Shown: positions 46,069-57,906, numbered from the stretch's first letter. The stretch is 64,000 nucleotides of DNA from Porogramme epimiltina (GCA_900155495.1 FTLJ01000514.1:1-64000); one strand, 5' to 3'. Numbers and translations are program-made. Notes: generated by a model from the sequence alone, not told the origin.

Positions 46069-46662
46069 TCAAGCCTCCACCTTGTGCGCCTCCTTGCCCG
46101 CGCCAGGCTCGCGCTTCTCGAACGCGCCATCGAGCTCCGCGGAGCCCACCTCCTCAGCCTCAGAGGTGGCAGGAAGGAGCGCGCCGGGCTCGCACACGTC
46201 CTCGCCGCGCACGTCCGTGTCGAACCGGTCCTCGTCCGCGGTGAAGAGGCTGCTCCGACGCGCGACGCGCGCGTTCGGGCGCGGCACGGCGGGCGGCGGG
46301 AACACGAACGCGCCGTGCGTGTGCCCGGGGGTGCCGGTGTTGCTGCCGTTCCCGTCTGCGACGGGGCCGAGCGCGCGCGCGCCCACGTCGATGGTGATGA
46401 GCGGGTGCGGGTGCGAGGTCGTCGCGTTCGTGAAGAGCGGGTGCGGGTGCGAGGTCGTCTCGGTCGTGAAGACCGCCGGGTGCGGGTGCGAGCGCGTCGC
46501 GTTCACGAAGAGCGTGTGCGTGTGGCCGGGGGTGTCGAGCGCGGACGGGAGCGTGTCCGTCGTCTCGGTCGTCGCGGCGGGCGGCGCGGCGGGGGCCTCG
46601 CTCGCGCTGGGGATGACGACGTGGAGGGTGTGCGTGTGGCTGCGGGTGTCGTTGACGGACAT
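46069..46662 (-). CDS. His-rich repeat protein (197 aa)
   Basis: Single exon with start at 46662 (MSVNDTRSHTHTLHVVIPSA). It contains repeats of the form SHTHTL / GHTHTLFVNATRSHPHP / TTSHPHPLF / GHTHGAFVFPPP: at least six His-x-His clusters spaced by Thr/Asn/Val-rich linkers. The acidic C-terminal half (FTADEDRFDTDVRGEDVCEP) ends in Lys/Glu-rich residues. No signal peptide or membrane segment. Repeated H-x-H pairs suggest binding of Zn, Cu or Ni, which is inference. The repeat is also visible in DNA as a GTGCGGGTGCGAGGTCGTC unit at 46398-46515. No homolog recognised. The large antisense frames over this gene follow from its GC-rich repeats. Confidence 0.65.
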   Translation of the reverse strand: MSVNDTRSHTHTLHVVIPSASEAPAAPPAATTETTDTLPSALDTPGHTHTLFVNATRSHPHPAVFTTETTSHPHPLFTNATTSHPHPLITIDVGARALGPVADGNGSNTGTPGHTHGAFVFPPPAVPRPNARVARRSSLFTADEDRFDTDVRGEDVCEPGALLPATSEAEEVGSAELDGAFEKREPGAGKEAHKVEA

Positions 46663-46826
46663 TGCGGGAATGTGTGTGCGGGGTATGTGGGGTAGAAGGG
46701 CGAGTTTGTGGGTGGGTGTGGGCGTCGAGCTAGGCGGAAGAGTGAGGTCTAGCAGGTAAGAAGGTCGCTGCGGGAGGAGGAGGCTGCTTTTCTTGCTGAT
46801 GGAGAGACTCCGCTCCCCTCGCCTGT

Positions 46827-46833
46827 CTTTATA
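46827..46833 (-). promoter_or_regulatory. TATA box of the His-rich protein gene
   Basis: TATAAAG on the minus strand, 165 bp upstream of the start codon at 46662; a C/T-rich stretch lies between. Confidence 0.5.
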
Positions 46834-49137
46834 CCACCGTCGGGAGCGCGTCCGCGTACCAGACATCGTCGTTGCCCTGCCGCGAGCGCGCCCGTTCAGA
46901 GAGGAGCGAGCCATGCGCGCTGGTGGCGCCGGGCACTGTTCGTATTGTTGGCGAGTTGCCCATGAAACGCGAGCGCGCCGCACTCCCAAGAATCTCCAGG
47001 GGCCCGGACCGGGCACGGACGCTAAACCGCGCACCGCATCGCAGATTGCGTCCCGTCTGCCCCTGATGCTCCCGCCACGAGCGGCCGCCCAACTTCCCCG
47101 AAAGCTGAATATAGGCCACGAGGCCCGGCGTTTGCACGAGCGCATCAGCGGGAGACTTAGCGCCAACGCCTGCCCATGCAAACGCTCTGAAGCCAAGACA
47201 TGTTTAAGTCCTAGGACGAGGACTCGTCGCGGCGAGTTACGAAGTAAGTTCACTACAACTGTGAACCGCTTCTCCTGAACATGTTTTGACATTCGCGTGT
47301 ATAGCCCCGAGGCCGCGATTGGGCCGACCGATCATCATGGCATGGCGAGATCGGCACTGCCAGGATGCCAGCCCAGCGACTGGGCGGGTCAGAGTCAATC
47401 AAGTGGGTCGCTCATATTCAGGCGATACTATCTATGCCGCAGCCCGGCTGAGGCCGATGGATATTCAAAACTAGGAGGATGGCCTACTGAGCGGGGAGGT
47501 GAGGTCGTCATTCAATCAGGACCTGGAATAGAAGGCGGACGCTCATTGGAAGGCTTGCATGATATCTACGTATCTCAGTGACAGGAGGTGACCAGAGGCG
47601 ACAAAGGTCACCGAGTTCACCATATCGCCATGGTCGCGAGTGCAGTGGTTGGGAAAAGTTGATTGGCGCAGACCCATTGGCGGTGAATGGGCAGTTGGGT
47701 GGCCTAGCACAACGCCTACCTTGAGAAAGCAGGTATGAGCACCGAGTCACCATAGCCATTGCCGCCGCCGCCGCCGCCGCCGCCGCCACTGCCGCCGTCG
47801 TTGCCGTCCCAGGGATGACGGCGGCGCCTGACAGTGAACTGCTCGGAGGCTCAGTTCTTCAAGGATACAGCAGTTCATAGCCGACCCACCCTTCGACGAT
47901 TGGAGTTGCTGTACCGACGGCATCTTTTGAGACACAAAAAGATAGCCTGAGTTGCGCTTGAATCGGACTGGCGTCGTTGGGTGGCACTTCCGACACCGCG
48001 AAGGAAGAAGCGTGCAGTATGACCATGGATGTATGGGCCCTTATTGGCTCTAGACACACGGCCTTTAGTTCGCGTACTGCTCCTCGAGCAGGTGGGGGAT
48101 ACACATACAGCCACTGAACAATAAATTATTGTCTTCTGGCCAGCGTCGTTGTAGGACAAATGCTAAGGCGAATCCCTGATTAGAACCTTTCACTGAAGCC
48201 AGAATTTCGGCGCTTCGATATAATGAATAAGAGAAGAACCCCGCTCGGACGGCGATGTCCGGGGAGCCCTTCTCTCTAGGCCACCCTGAATTTGTCGGAA
48301 ATCTGGCACGGCCTATAATACGCAGGACATCAAACACAGCATCTGAATCGCTGATAGTATACGTTATGGGCGGCACGTACTCGCATCATTCTATCACTGC
48401 TTCTTCGCACATAGCGCTTGTTGCAACCGTACAGCGTGTCGGCATTCAATGAGTCCGGACGGGTGCTTTGTTCTTTCATGCATGACCATGGGTCATCCAC
48501 GTGGGGATCCTAGGATCAACGAAATGGATGAGAATAATGAGGGCGCGCCTGGTTTTCGCGGTGCCGCCGTGTCGTACACAATTAGCACCCAGCACCTATA
48601 GACATCAGGCCAACGCGAAGTCGATGGTGATGAGCACAGTCAGCGGGCGGGAGTTGCGAAGAATTCGGTGTTCAACCATCGCCGGGCCCATGGGGAGTAT
48701 TTTGTGTACCGCGTTCAGAGGGTCGAAGAAGGACGCGGAAAACGTGGTTATGTTGGTAAGTCTTCGCGTTGCTAGAGACTACTCGGTCCAGAGGCAAGAA
48801 TAGAAGTACCAAAGGACAACTGTCAGCGTGTTTGACCGTTGTAGATACATATGTATGATGTGCTCGCACCTAAGGCATGGGAACCCGGCGGCAGTCGACA
48901 ATGCTTCCATGGTAGGTGTTCCAAGCCTATGTGCCGACAGTACCTAGATGGAGAGTACAAGGGATTCCTTCTAGGGCAGCGGAATGGGAGAGTCGGCATC
49001 GCGTGGCCTTGTCAGGAAGATTGGGTGCGTGTAAGGTTATGGAAAGCCTTTGACAGTGGACATGAAGAGCTGAAAATGGAGTGCCATCGAAAGGGAGTAC
49101 ACCAGGATATGTAGTTACGTGGCTCTCATCCTCTCAA
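46834..49137. other. intergenic, no confident gene
   Basis: About 2.3 kb. Holds a GCC trinucleotide microsatellite at 47761-47787. A plus-strand stretch at 48600-49114 has open frames (ending with MYDVLAPKAWEPGGSRQCFH and WPCQEDWVRVRLWKAFDSGH) and a GTAAGT donor at 48757. It might be a small two-exon gene or a relic, but no domain is recognised. Confidence 0.3.
47759..47800. repeat. GCC microsatellite
   Basis: Nine uninterrupted GCC units followed by diverged ones. Confidence 0.85.
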
Positions 49138-49250
49138 GGCCTGGTGGTCTAGTAGTATGATTCCTTCTTAGGGCGTCGATTCCCATTGGGAATTGAACCA
49201 ACCGAATGGCCGAATGGAGGAGGTCCCGGGTTCAATTCCCGGCCAGGCCC
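49138..49250 (+). tRNA. tRNA-Pro (anticodon AGG) with 41-nt intron
   Basis: Acceptor GGCCTGG pairs with CCAGGCC (49243-49249), discriminator C at 49250. D arm GTCTAGTAGTATGAT, anticodon stem CCTTC/GGAGG, anticodon AGG at 49170-49172 followed by G37. T arm CCGGG-TTCAATT-CCCGG. Bases 49174-49214 interrupt the anticodon loop one base after the anticodon, the standard position of nuclear tRNA introns. A T7 run at 49251-49257 is the Pol III terminator. Confidence 0.93.
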
Positions 49251-49515
49251 TTTTTTTCTTTTTCTCAGACCGTCCTTGGATCAATATTTACAGTTGAAGT
49301 GTTTTGTATCGTGTTTCTTCGCGTCGGCTGCCCATCGCGGAGGAAGACGCAGGCGACAGGTGCACACCGCGGTGGGGACGAGAAGCATGGGTCGGGAAGA
49401 TTCACATGACCGGCAGGCGCGCGAGGGACGGTTAGCCGGAGACTCGCCCGGCATGCCAGTGGCGGCGGAACATGGGCTTATAACGACGGCGCACCCCCCA
49501 CTCCTTCTGCACGAC
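49251..49515. other. tRNA-Pro 3' flank and promoter of carnitine acetyltransferase
   Basis: T7 terminator at the left, then GC-rich upstream sequence. An in-frame upstream ATG at about 49453 exists, but the peptide from it (MPVAAEHGLITTAH…) looks like leader and not coding. Confidence 0.45.
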
Positions 49516-52362
49516 ATGATCTCGTCTAGACTGCCTCGCATCTCCTGGTCGGCGTCGCGCACGATGTCCTCCTCGCCGTTCCCGACGACCCGCCCTGCTA
49601 ACTGGAAGTCTCTCGCCCCGCCCCCGCGCCCCGGCCCGACCTTCGCGGGACAAGCCGCGCTCCCCCGTTTACCCGTCCCCACTCTTGCGGAGACGGCTAG
49701 CAAGCTCAAAGACTCGCTCCGCCCAATCGCGTGGTCTGCAAAAGAGTACGATGACGCAGCGCGCGCAGTCGACGCGTTCGCCGAGAGCGACCTTGCACGC
49801 GAGCTCCATTCCCGCCTCGTCAAGCGCAGCGAGGAACCCGGCAGGCTGCACTGGCTCGAGGAGTGGTGGGATGATCTAGCATACATGGGCTACAGGGACT
49901 CGGTGAGTACGTTCTGTCACCTGTCAAAGAATTATGCTCATTGCGTGCATTGCGTGCAGGTGGTGATCAATGTGTCCTATTACTGTACGTCCGGTCAACA
50001 GTTTCCGCCTTTGTACCTGAGTGCCACCACAATTGCTCAATGCTTAACACAGATGGGTTCAAAGAACACCCCGCATCCCTTCCGCAGACACCCGTGCATC
50101 GTGCGGCCTCCATAATCCGCGCAGTGATGACCTTCCGCGAGCAGTACAAGCTCGGCCAGGTCCCCCCGGAAGCGATGAAGGATGGCCCTATTTGCATGGA
50201 TACCTGGAGGTGCGTGCACTACGCCTTAGACTTGAGCCCACATCTCTTGGTTTGGCGGGAACCCGAACAAAGTAACGATTGATCTGCCCTCCTGTGACGT
50301 TGAAGGCAAAGGAGACACATTGGTGGGGACGAGGGGGGGCGGCTACGGTGAAGTTTTGCGCCTGAACACTGGAAAACACGGTGGCTACCTTTGAGATCAG
50401 AATATTGGCGGTTCGATTCCCGTCTCCCCGCCTGGACTCGTGTTCGGTTCCATTCGCAGGCTCGTGTCTAGTACCGGGGCGGCCAGAGCCCGCGCCATGG
50501 CCGCACTCGGTTCTGCATGTGGTTCCGAGCAGACGGCTTTTGTGGGCTCGATGAGCGTAGCGAACGGGATGAAGCATGGCGAGGGGGCCCTATTCGCAGA
50601 CAGAATCGCGAGGGCTTAGAACAGTATTTCCGTGCCAGAACCTCCTCGAGTGGTTCCACGGTTCGACACAGTTCTCCGAGTACCCGGTTCTGTGATTAGG
50701 CCGTCCTCAAAACCGGACGTCGAACCGGGCATCGAACTCGCAATTCTGACCACCCCAACATTCGGTGACATCAATACTGACCTTGTGGGTGACAGATGGA
50801 TGTTCGACTGTTGTCGAGTGCCTGGTGAAGGACTCGACTGGGCGGTCAGCCATGCCAAGGAGGGCGACGACGGGCGGTCAGGGCACGTAGTCGTCCTTCA
50901 CCGTGGACGCGTCTGGAAACTCGAGCCATGGCAGGGCGGAAAGCTCCTCTCCCTCGATGAGCTTCAAAGGTATGCTACAAGTTGTTCGTCTCCTTCCTCA
51001 TGGACTCAACTTCATCGCCCAGACAAATACAACACATTTACGAGAACACGACAAAAGAGTACCCCGGCGTAGGCATCCTCACCGCTTCAAATCGTGACGT
51101 CTGGGCAAAGGCATGCCTATCTCTGTTCTCTCGTCAACGCGCACTCACGTTCTCTCCTAGGATTTCCAAGCACTCGCCGCCGACCCGCACAACGCCCACA
51201 TCCTATCCACGATCCACTCCTCCGCGTTCATCCTCTGCCTCGACACCGAGTCCGCCTCCACCCTCCCCGACGTCTCGCGCACGCTCTGGCACGGCGCCGT
51301 CGCACCCCCCGCCGCGCCGTCCGCCCTCCCGACGCTCGGGCTCCGCAACCGCTGGATGGACAAGCCCTGTCAGTTCGTCGTCCTCGCCAACGGCGCCGCC
51401 GGCTTCGTCGGCGAGCACTCCGTCATGGACGGCACCCCCACCGCGACGATGTGCGACCGCGTCTGCGACCTCATCGCCTCCCCCGCCTTCGCCGCCTCGG
51501 CCAACGCGCCCCTCCACTCTACCTCAATCGGCACGCCCCCCGCCCCGCTCGACTGGACCATCACCCCCACCACCGAGGCCGCGATGGCCACCGCGACCGA
51601 AGCCGCGGCCGCCCTCATCGCGACGCAGACCCTCAACGTGACGCGCACGCCGTATGGCAAGGCCGCGATCAAGGCGTTCGGCGCGTCCCCGGACGGCTGG
51701 GCGCAGATGGTCATTCACCTCGCCTACGCGCGCCTCCTCCGTGCGCGCGGGGAGCGCCGCGCTGGGGGCACGTACGAGGCCGCCGCGACTCGCCGGTTCT
51801 TCAAGGGCCGCACCGAGGCGATCCGCGTCGCGAGCGCACAGGCGGACGCGTGGGCCGCGAGCATGGACGACGCAAACGCGGGCGGGGCGCAGCGCGTGCT
51901 GCTCTTCCGTGAGGCGCTGAAGAAGCACGGCGCGGACGCGCGCGCGGCGGGCAACGGGCAGGGCATCGACCGTCATCTACTCGGTGCGTCCCCCACACCA
52001 GAGATTACCTTACTTCTAAAGTTGCTGACCCCGATCTCCCCCCAGGTCTCAAGCTGCTCGTCCGCCCTGACGAGAAGATGCCCGAGGTATTCTCAGATCC
52101 CGTCGTGAAGCGCTCCAGCTACTGGGTGCTCAGCACGTCCGCGATCTACGCGAAGAACTTTGGGCCGTACGGCTGGGGCGAGGTCGTGCCCGACGGCTTC
52201 GGCGTCGCGTACACGACCGGCTTCGACGACTTCCTGCAGTTCACGGTCACGTCGCGGACGGAGATGCCCAACAAAGAGTTCTGTGAAGAGATCCAGCGCG
52301 CAGCCAAGGACTTGTATGACCTTTTCGCGCAGCAGGCAGAGGCCAAGAAGGCGAAGCTTTAA
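49516..52362 (+). CDS. CAT2: carnitine O-acetyltransferase, probably dual-targeted
   Basis: Exons about 49516-49902, 49960-49984, 50053-50209, 50796-50969, 51023-51110, 51161-51983, 52046-52362. Family motifs: LPRLPVPTLAETASKLKDSL near the N-terminus, MDTWRWMFDCCRVPG across the long intron, DSGHVVVLHRGRVWKL, NRDVWAKDFQALAADPHNAH, then the catalytic His in GEHSVMDGTPTA, YGKAAIKAFGASPDGWAQM, RTEAIRVAS (carnitine site), VKRSSYWVLSTSA and the C-terminal catalytic-core GWGEVVPDGFGVAYT. The enzyme moves acetyl groups between CoA and carnitine. The C-terminus AKL is a PTS1-like signal. The first ATG adds MISSRLPRISWSASRT, an Arg/Ser presequence, before a second in-frame ATG at 49564, so mitochondrial and peroxisomal forms are likely, as in yeast Cat2. 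The intron before DFQALAADP starts GCATGC (GC-AG). Confidence 0.92.
50210..50795 (+). other. 586-nt intron of the carnitine acetyltransferase gene
   Basis: Donor GTGCGT after TGG-AG and acceptor GACAG before A-TGG-ATG restore the conserved WRWMFDCCR. It is about ten times longer than neighbouring introns. It contains GGTTCGATTCC at 50410-50420, a perfect tRNA B-box, followed by CGTCTCCCCG, and GGGGACGAG at about 50324. This is the layout of a decayed tRNA or tRNA-derived insertion, but the T stem has two mismatches and I cannot fold a cloverleaf. Confidence 0.7.
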
Positions 52363-52935
52363 CTCGGCTACAGTACATGGAGGCACTATTGGACAACGAT
52401 GATTGTATGGCCACTGGGACGTAGAAGTCTGCTTAGAACTCCTAGCTTGCCCTTCTATGAGGACTCTAGCGGTGTCACACAAGTCAGGACGGGGCTCTAT
52501 GCTCCAATATCTGTGTTAGCTACGAGTATTAAGACAATGAGGAGACTGGGAGATACAAATGCAGGTTAGGATATATATGCTGTGTACGTAAAACTGGGAA
52601 TGGGATGGATGAGTGGACAACGCGCGGACATCACTTCAAGACGAGGAAAGCGGGACGGGGGTGATAACGAGCGCAGCGCACGAGCGAGTCGAGTCGAGAC
52701 GCGGATGGAGGGGGCGATGAGGATATGTACGTGGGATGGGTACTAGCGCAGGGGAGAGTGGGCAAGCGGGGTGGGTAAGGTATGGCGCGATGATAGCAAG
52801 GGGACGTGCGTGCGTGCGTGCGGTCGTATGGTCATCAGTAGAACGAAGAATAGAGCAATATACAACAAGTGGGTCGTCGCCGTCGTTGTCAAGTCGTGAG
52901 GGCCGTCTCTCTCGCCAAATGCCACACCGCCAGGG
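52363..52935. other. tail-to-tail spacer between CAT2 and Rho1-GEF
   Basis: Convergent 3' flanks. A short GTGC repeat lies at about 52806-52822. No gene. Confidence 0.5.
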
Positions 52936-55900
52936 TTACTGCCCGTGGTATACTGCTGCACGCGCCTGCTGTGTCATCTGCAAGCGCATGATGCGGTCGT
53001 CTGACACCATCAGGATCTCGTCCCGGCCGGCGCCCTGCGGCGGTCGGGGAAGGTAGGGATTGGGGTACGTCTGCCCCGCTGGGCCCCCGTAACCATTCGA
53101 GCCCAACGATGTACGCCCATCTGGAGGTTGGAAGGGAGTGTACCCATAACCCTGCTGGTACGGTGTCTGGTAGTTGTTCGCGGAGTTCGTCGTAGATGGT
53201 GGAGTGTCGGCAAACAAGCAGCGGAGGTTGTTGCCCTGGATGATCTGGGACATCGACCCGGTCTCGACATGGCGAATCTCGACGAACGTGGGCTCGAAGG
53301 CGAGCACGTAGGGGTAATGCAGCGCTGATAACGTCGTGAGTGACGTCAAGGAAGGGACCTTACTCCGAGACGTACCAAAACCGGTGGGTGAGCCTTCCCA
53401 ATGAACCATGAACTCCTTTCGGGAGCGCCATCCCGTCTTGTTGACGTAGAAGGCGAACTCTGGATAACGAAACTATCAGTGACTGCATGTTGGGATAGGC
53501 AAGGGTCGCACGCACCGTCGTAACAGAGAAGGAATTCGTTATCTATTCGATAGATCGCGAGCGGCCTCAAGTTCTCCCTCTTGTGCACGAACTCAAGCGA
53601 CTGATCTGCCGGGTCCAGCAGACCTTGCGTATCGAGCGTGTCGAGATCGACGATCTCGAAGCCGTTCGTGCACCCGACGCACAGCTTCGTCTTCAGGAAG
53701 TGAATCGAGCTTGACTGCAGCGGGATGTAGAACTCCTGTAGATCCGTCGCAGATCATGTCAGTTCTCGCCTTCTTCCGGCATTCTATCAGGCCGGCTACT
53801 CGCCTTGAACACCCGCAGCGTATCGTTGCCGCCCTGCAGCAATTTCCGGAACGTTGGCTTCGCTCGACCCCGAATGTGCTGGTCGATAGGCTCCAGCGTC
53901 TTGATCGTACTCGACAACGGGCTCGACTTGACAACGCACACCAGCGTCTTCCCCAAGCAGACACCGGCTTTGAAGAACGAGATGTGTGAGGCTATCCGCT
54001 TCGCACGCTTGAGGCCAGACAACGGATCCATGGGGTCTAGTGCGTCTAGTGGGAATGTGATCACTTGTCGCTCTGTCGAGGAGCGAAAGTGGCGTTAACG
54101 TGGGCCTGAAGCACGAGGGATTCATCTCCGCGCACCTGACAGGACAATCAACAGCTGGTAGTCTTCCAGAATGTCGACCTGGGCGACGTCCTTCAAAGCA
54201 AGGACCTTCACCGGCTCGCGGTTGCGCTCCATCAGATTGGACAGGTAGACACCATCGTCCGTACCGTATACGGCCTTCTTGCCCTGATCTGTACACAAAC
54301 CGACATATTCAGCGACACTCTAGGAGCTAAAGCGGCGAACGTACAGAACGGAGCTGCACAGTTCACCCGGTTCACGCCCAAGAAGAACCCTTCACTCAGC
54401 GTGACAGTCTCGAACACGTTGCTACGCTCGCGCATCGCGTCCTGCTGTTTCTGGATGTTCTCCACCCATTTCCGCTGGCTCACGTACGTACTTGCCCAGA
54501 GCGTGATCTGGTAGTACTTGCGGCCCAGGTGCACGAATGTGACCGAGAAGCCACCTTTGGCGTCCTTGACGGGCACGACGGGCGCATGAGGCGAGTTCTT
54601 GATCAGCTGCTTTTGTCGGGCATTCATCGGCTTCTGGTTCTGCAGCGCATAGTCGTCTGGGGCGGAGACGAGCAGAAGCTCGAGTGGGATCGGCTACGTG
54701 AAAGACCGGTGAGTCGTGGTCTGGTGCCGTAGAGCGCAGTGTGCCATACCCGTCGGTAGACCTTGTACTGCTCCACTTTGCTCTTTGGCTTGACCATGAG
54801 AAGCGCGTGATCGAACAGGAATACCATGAGATCGCCGCTGTCACCCTGCGCGTTTCCACGCTTCCCGAGTGCACCCTTGTAGATGAGCTCGCGGCCTTCC
54901 TCCTTGAGCCGGAGGTCCTGCATGGGCATATCAACAACGTGCGCGGGCCCTCAGAAAAGCGAAGCGTAACTCACCACTTGCTCACCAGGGCGGAAAACGA
55001 GCTGCTGGTCGAGCTGCAACAGGTTGAACCTATTCTCTGCCTTGCCCGTCTCCGAGTTGACAGCCTTCAGGAACTCGCGGACGACCTCGACGACCTTCGG
55101 TAGCGCCGTTTTGTCCGGGTTGTCCTCGGGTGTGTGCTTCAGAACTGCCTCCAACAGGAGTGGGTATCTCGCTAGACGTGTTGTCGGTTTAGTGAGATAA
55201 CCGTTCAACTCGAGTTTCCGGCTTTCTGGCCGTCTCTCTGTCTCCTCGACGAATCGCGCGAACGCGGGGTTGGCGCTCTTCTCCTTCTCGAACTCGTACT
55301 TGCCATACAGCTGGTGAGCGCCGTACGAGACGAACGGGTGGAAGTGGGGTGCAGACTCGAGGAAGATGTCGCCAATCTGCTCGACGACGGCATAGGACTT
55401 TTGCCGTTTGTTGAGCGCGTCGCGCAGGCGTGTGTTCACAGCGATGATGTCGTGGACATTCCAGAAGACCTGCTCGAGGAAGTCTTGCCGTCGTTCTTCA
55501 GGAATGATGTCCGACTCCTTCAGCGGCTTGTACCACAGCTAAAAGAAAGGCATCGTCAGCAAACAAACGTCGATATCAATTGAAGGACATACGTCTCGCA
55601 AGTACTCCATGTCCCGCACGAAGTCGCGCTCGGTATAGATGACCTCGTTGATCGCCTCCTGGCGCTTCTTCTCCTGGTCCGAAACACTTGCGACGACTTC
55701 CGCAGGCACGGAGTGGATCCAAAGGGTGCCTGGTTCCTGTCAACGCCGCATCCCAAATAGATCTATCTGAGTGCCAGAGCCAAGCATGAACATAACTGCG
55801 CCATACCACAAGGTCGCCCAAGCTCTCCCGACTGATCTGCTTCTTCAGCTCTCGCTGCGGCTTCATGTTCAAGCGCGCTTGCTGCTCGAGCCTTCGCGGG

Positions 55901-57906
55901 CATGCAATGGAGTAGCACAGCTGGTCGCGCGTGCACGTCGGAGAGTAGCAGTCCGTCAGCAGCGTGAACACGCCCGTCGGGAGCGGCACGTCGTCAGACG
56001 AGATAGACCCCGCCCTTGGTCGCGTCACAGGTGACGCTGCTGCGACAGACGGTGACGGCGACCCCGAGCGCGACTTCTTCTCAGACGACTCGTCCCCCGC
56101 CTCTGCTGACGGTGTCGGGCTCTCCTTCGTCGCACCGTCGTCGCTGTCAGCGCTGCCGATGAGGGGCTGGCCCGTACCGCCAAGCGCCTTCAAGAGCTCC
56201 TCGTGTTCCGGCGGGACGTTGGCGAGCTCGCCAGAGACGAACGGGCTGGGCAACTTGGTGCGGAACTGGTACAGGTCGTGCGAGCTGTCCCGCAGTCGAT
56301 GATCGTACGTGACCGCGTGGAAGAACTTCTGCGCGTCGAGTGCGCGCCCGAGGAGGAGCGCGAGGTTCCGGTCCGTCGTCTTGATGATGTACGCGATCGT
56401 GTCGACCGCTTCGCGTCCGTCAAACGACTCTTTGTACGTCAGGCCGTCCTTGATGCGATCCCCGAGCTGGAGCCGCGTCTTGAACGCTTCGGCGACGCGC
56501 GAGAGAAGCGCGGGGTATACGATGGGCGCGCGTCTCGGACGGGGCGCCGCCGAGTCGCGTCCCGACGCAGCGGCGGAGGGTACTGGAGGACGGCCTGCAC
56601 GTCCCGACTCGATCATCGCCCGGACATGAGGGGACATCGCGGCAGACATGGACTGGGAGCGGTCTCCGGTGCCTCGATTGCGATGGAACTGGCCAGGCAT
56701 CGTCTTCGCGGATTCGGACGATCTGCGGCCATATGGCGCGGAGTGAACGGGAGCGGGGCCGGCGGCGTGATTGCCATGAGTGGTTTGTGGCTCGTCAACC
56801 AGTGTGGACGATGCGGGTGATAGACTAACCCCGGCGGCGTGTGCGGAAGCGAGCGCGGTGTCAAGTTGGAGAGGGTAGGGGCGCGACGACGACGACGGAG
56901 GGAACATGCCGCCATTAGTGAAGTCGCCACTGCCTCCGGGGGTAGACGAGACGGACACGCGCGATCGCATGCTGTTGGGAGTGGACATACGATGGGGCTT
57001 GCTATATGGGAGCTCACTGAGGTCCTCCTCCAATCCGGAGTCGCTGGGGGGTGTGACCTCCGTGCTCGCGCTGCTCTCCATCCCGTTCAAGCTAAAGTCC
57101 AACCCGAGCCGCCCATCGTCGGATTCGAACTGCATGCTGATCTGAGGGAGAGCCTCGGGGACCTTGTCGAGGGAAGGCGGCATCGTCTGCGCGGACTGGG
57201 GGCGAGGTCCCCTCGGGCCACTGTGGTAGGGTGCGGGTGCGGGTGCGGAAGGGGTGGGGGATGGCAAGGGTTGATTGTTCTGCTGCTGCTGCCTCTGCGG
57301 CTCCTGCTGGGCCCAGCTCTGCTGTTGTCCCATCGAGCCGTTGGTGCGGTAGACTTGCGCCTGGTAGGCCTGGGCGGGGGTGAGACCGGCCTGCGTGAGC
57401 TGCTCGAGCTCCGGGTCGGGAGGCTCCTCCGGGAGCGGGGCAATTACGCCCGGGGAACTGCAGATTGAGCGGGCGCGACTGACGACGGAGGGCGGGGCGA
57501 GGGAGGAGGCGTAGGCGTACGGCTGCTGCTGCTGCTGGGGATAATGGGGGTGTTGAAAAGGGGATTGGGTGGGGTGGGGCGACTGGGACGCGGGGGAGTT
57601 GGAAGGGTAATATGACTGCCGGAACGTGTTCGGCGGGGCCTGCTGCTGAGGGTACTGGCCCGAGGGCGTCCGGAACGAGGACTGCGATGTCCTGCGGTCC
57701 AGCTGCGCCTGCGATGCGTTTGGCTGGTAGTAGGGGTACGGCTGCCCCGCCTGCTGGAGATATGGCTGCTGCTGGTACGAGAGCGGCGACGGGGGGAACT
57801 GGCCTGGGGGATGGAGCTGGTGGTGGGTTGCGCTCGGCCGGCCAAAGATGGATTCGTAGGCGGCGTTGCGCTTGTCGGGCCTGCGGGGGCCCATGGGCCG
57901 GTCCAT
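52936..57906 (-). CDS. ROM2: Rho1 guanine nucleotide exchange factor, DEP-DH-PH-CNH
   Basis: Start taken at 57906 (MDRPMGPRRPDKRNAAYESI), since RNAAYESIF begins the conserved part; an upstream in-frame codon at 58056 is possible. About 450 residues of Gln/Pro/Ser-rich disorder are followed by a DEP domain (LQLGDRIKDGLTYKESFDGR, ALDAQKFFHAVTYDHRLRDS), then the DH domain (EAINEVIYTERDFVRDMEYL, KLELNGYLTKPTTRLARYPL, LLEAVLKHT). PH segment: GDSGDLMVFLFDHALLMVK, YYQITLWASTYVSQRKWVE. The C-terminal CNH beta-propeller (VYGTDDGVYLSNLMERNREP, ERQVITFPLDAL, ELNVGCTNGFEIVDLDT-like, YPYVLAFEPTFVEIRHVETG) ends at 52936. Rom2 family proteins activate Rho1 at the plasma membrane downstream of wall sensors and feed the cell-wall integrity kinase cascade and glucan synthase. 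About ten short introns; the first coding exon is exceptionally long. Confidence 0.93.

Noticed and set aside
46082..46759. 225-codon plus-strand frame over the His-rich gene
   Set aside because: Arises from GC-rich codon repeats in the antisense phase; the minus frame has a proper start, a TATA box and a meaningful repeat pattern.
50310..50431. tRNA gene inside the CAT2 intron
   Set aside because: The B-box is perfect, but the T stem has two mismatches and no D arm or anticodon arm could be placed; kept only as an intron observation.
51094..51912. 272-codon Arg/Pro/His-rich plus-strand frame
   Set aside because: Out-of-phase shadow of the carnitine acetyltransferase exon 6, which carries all catalytic motifs.
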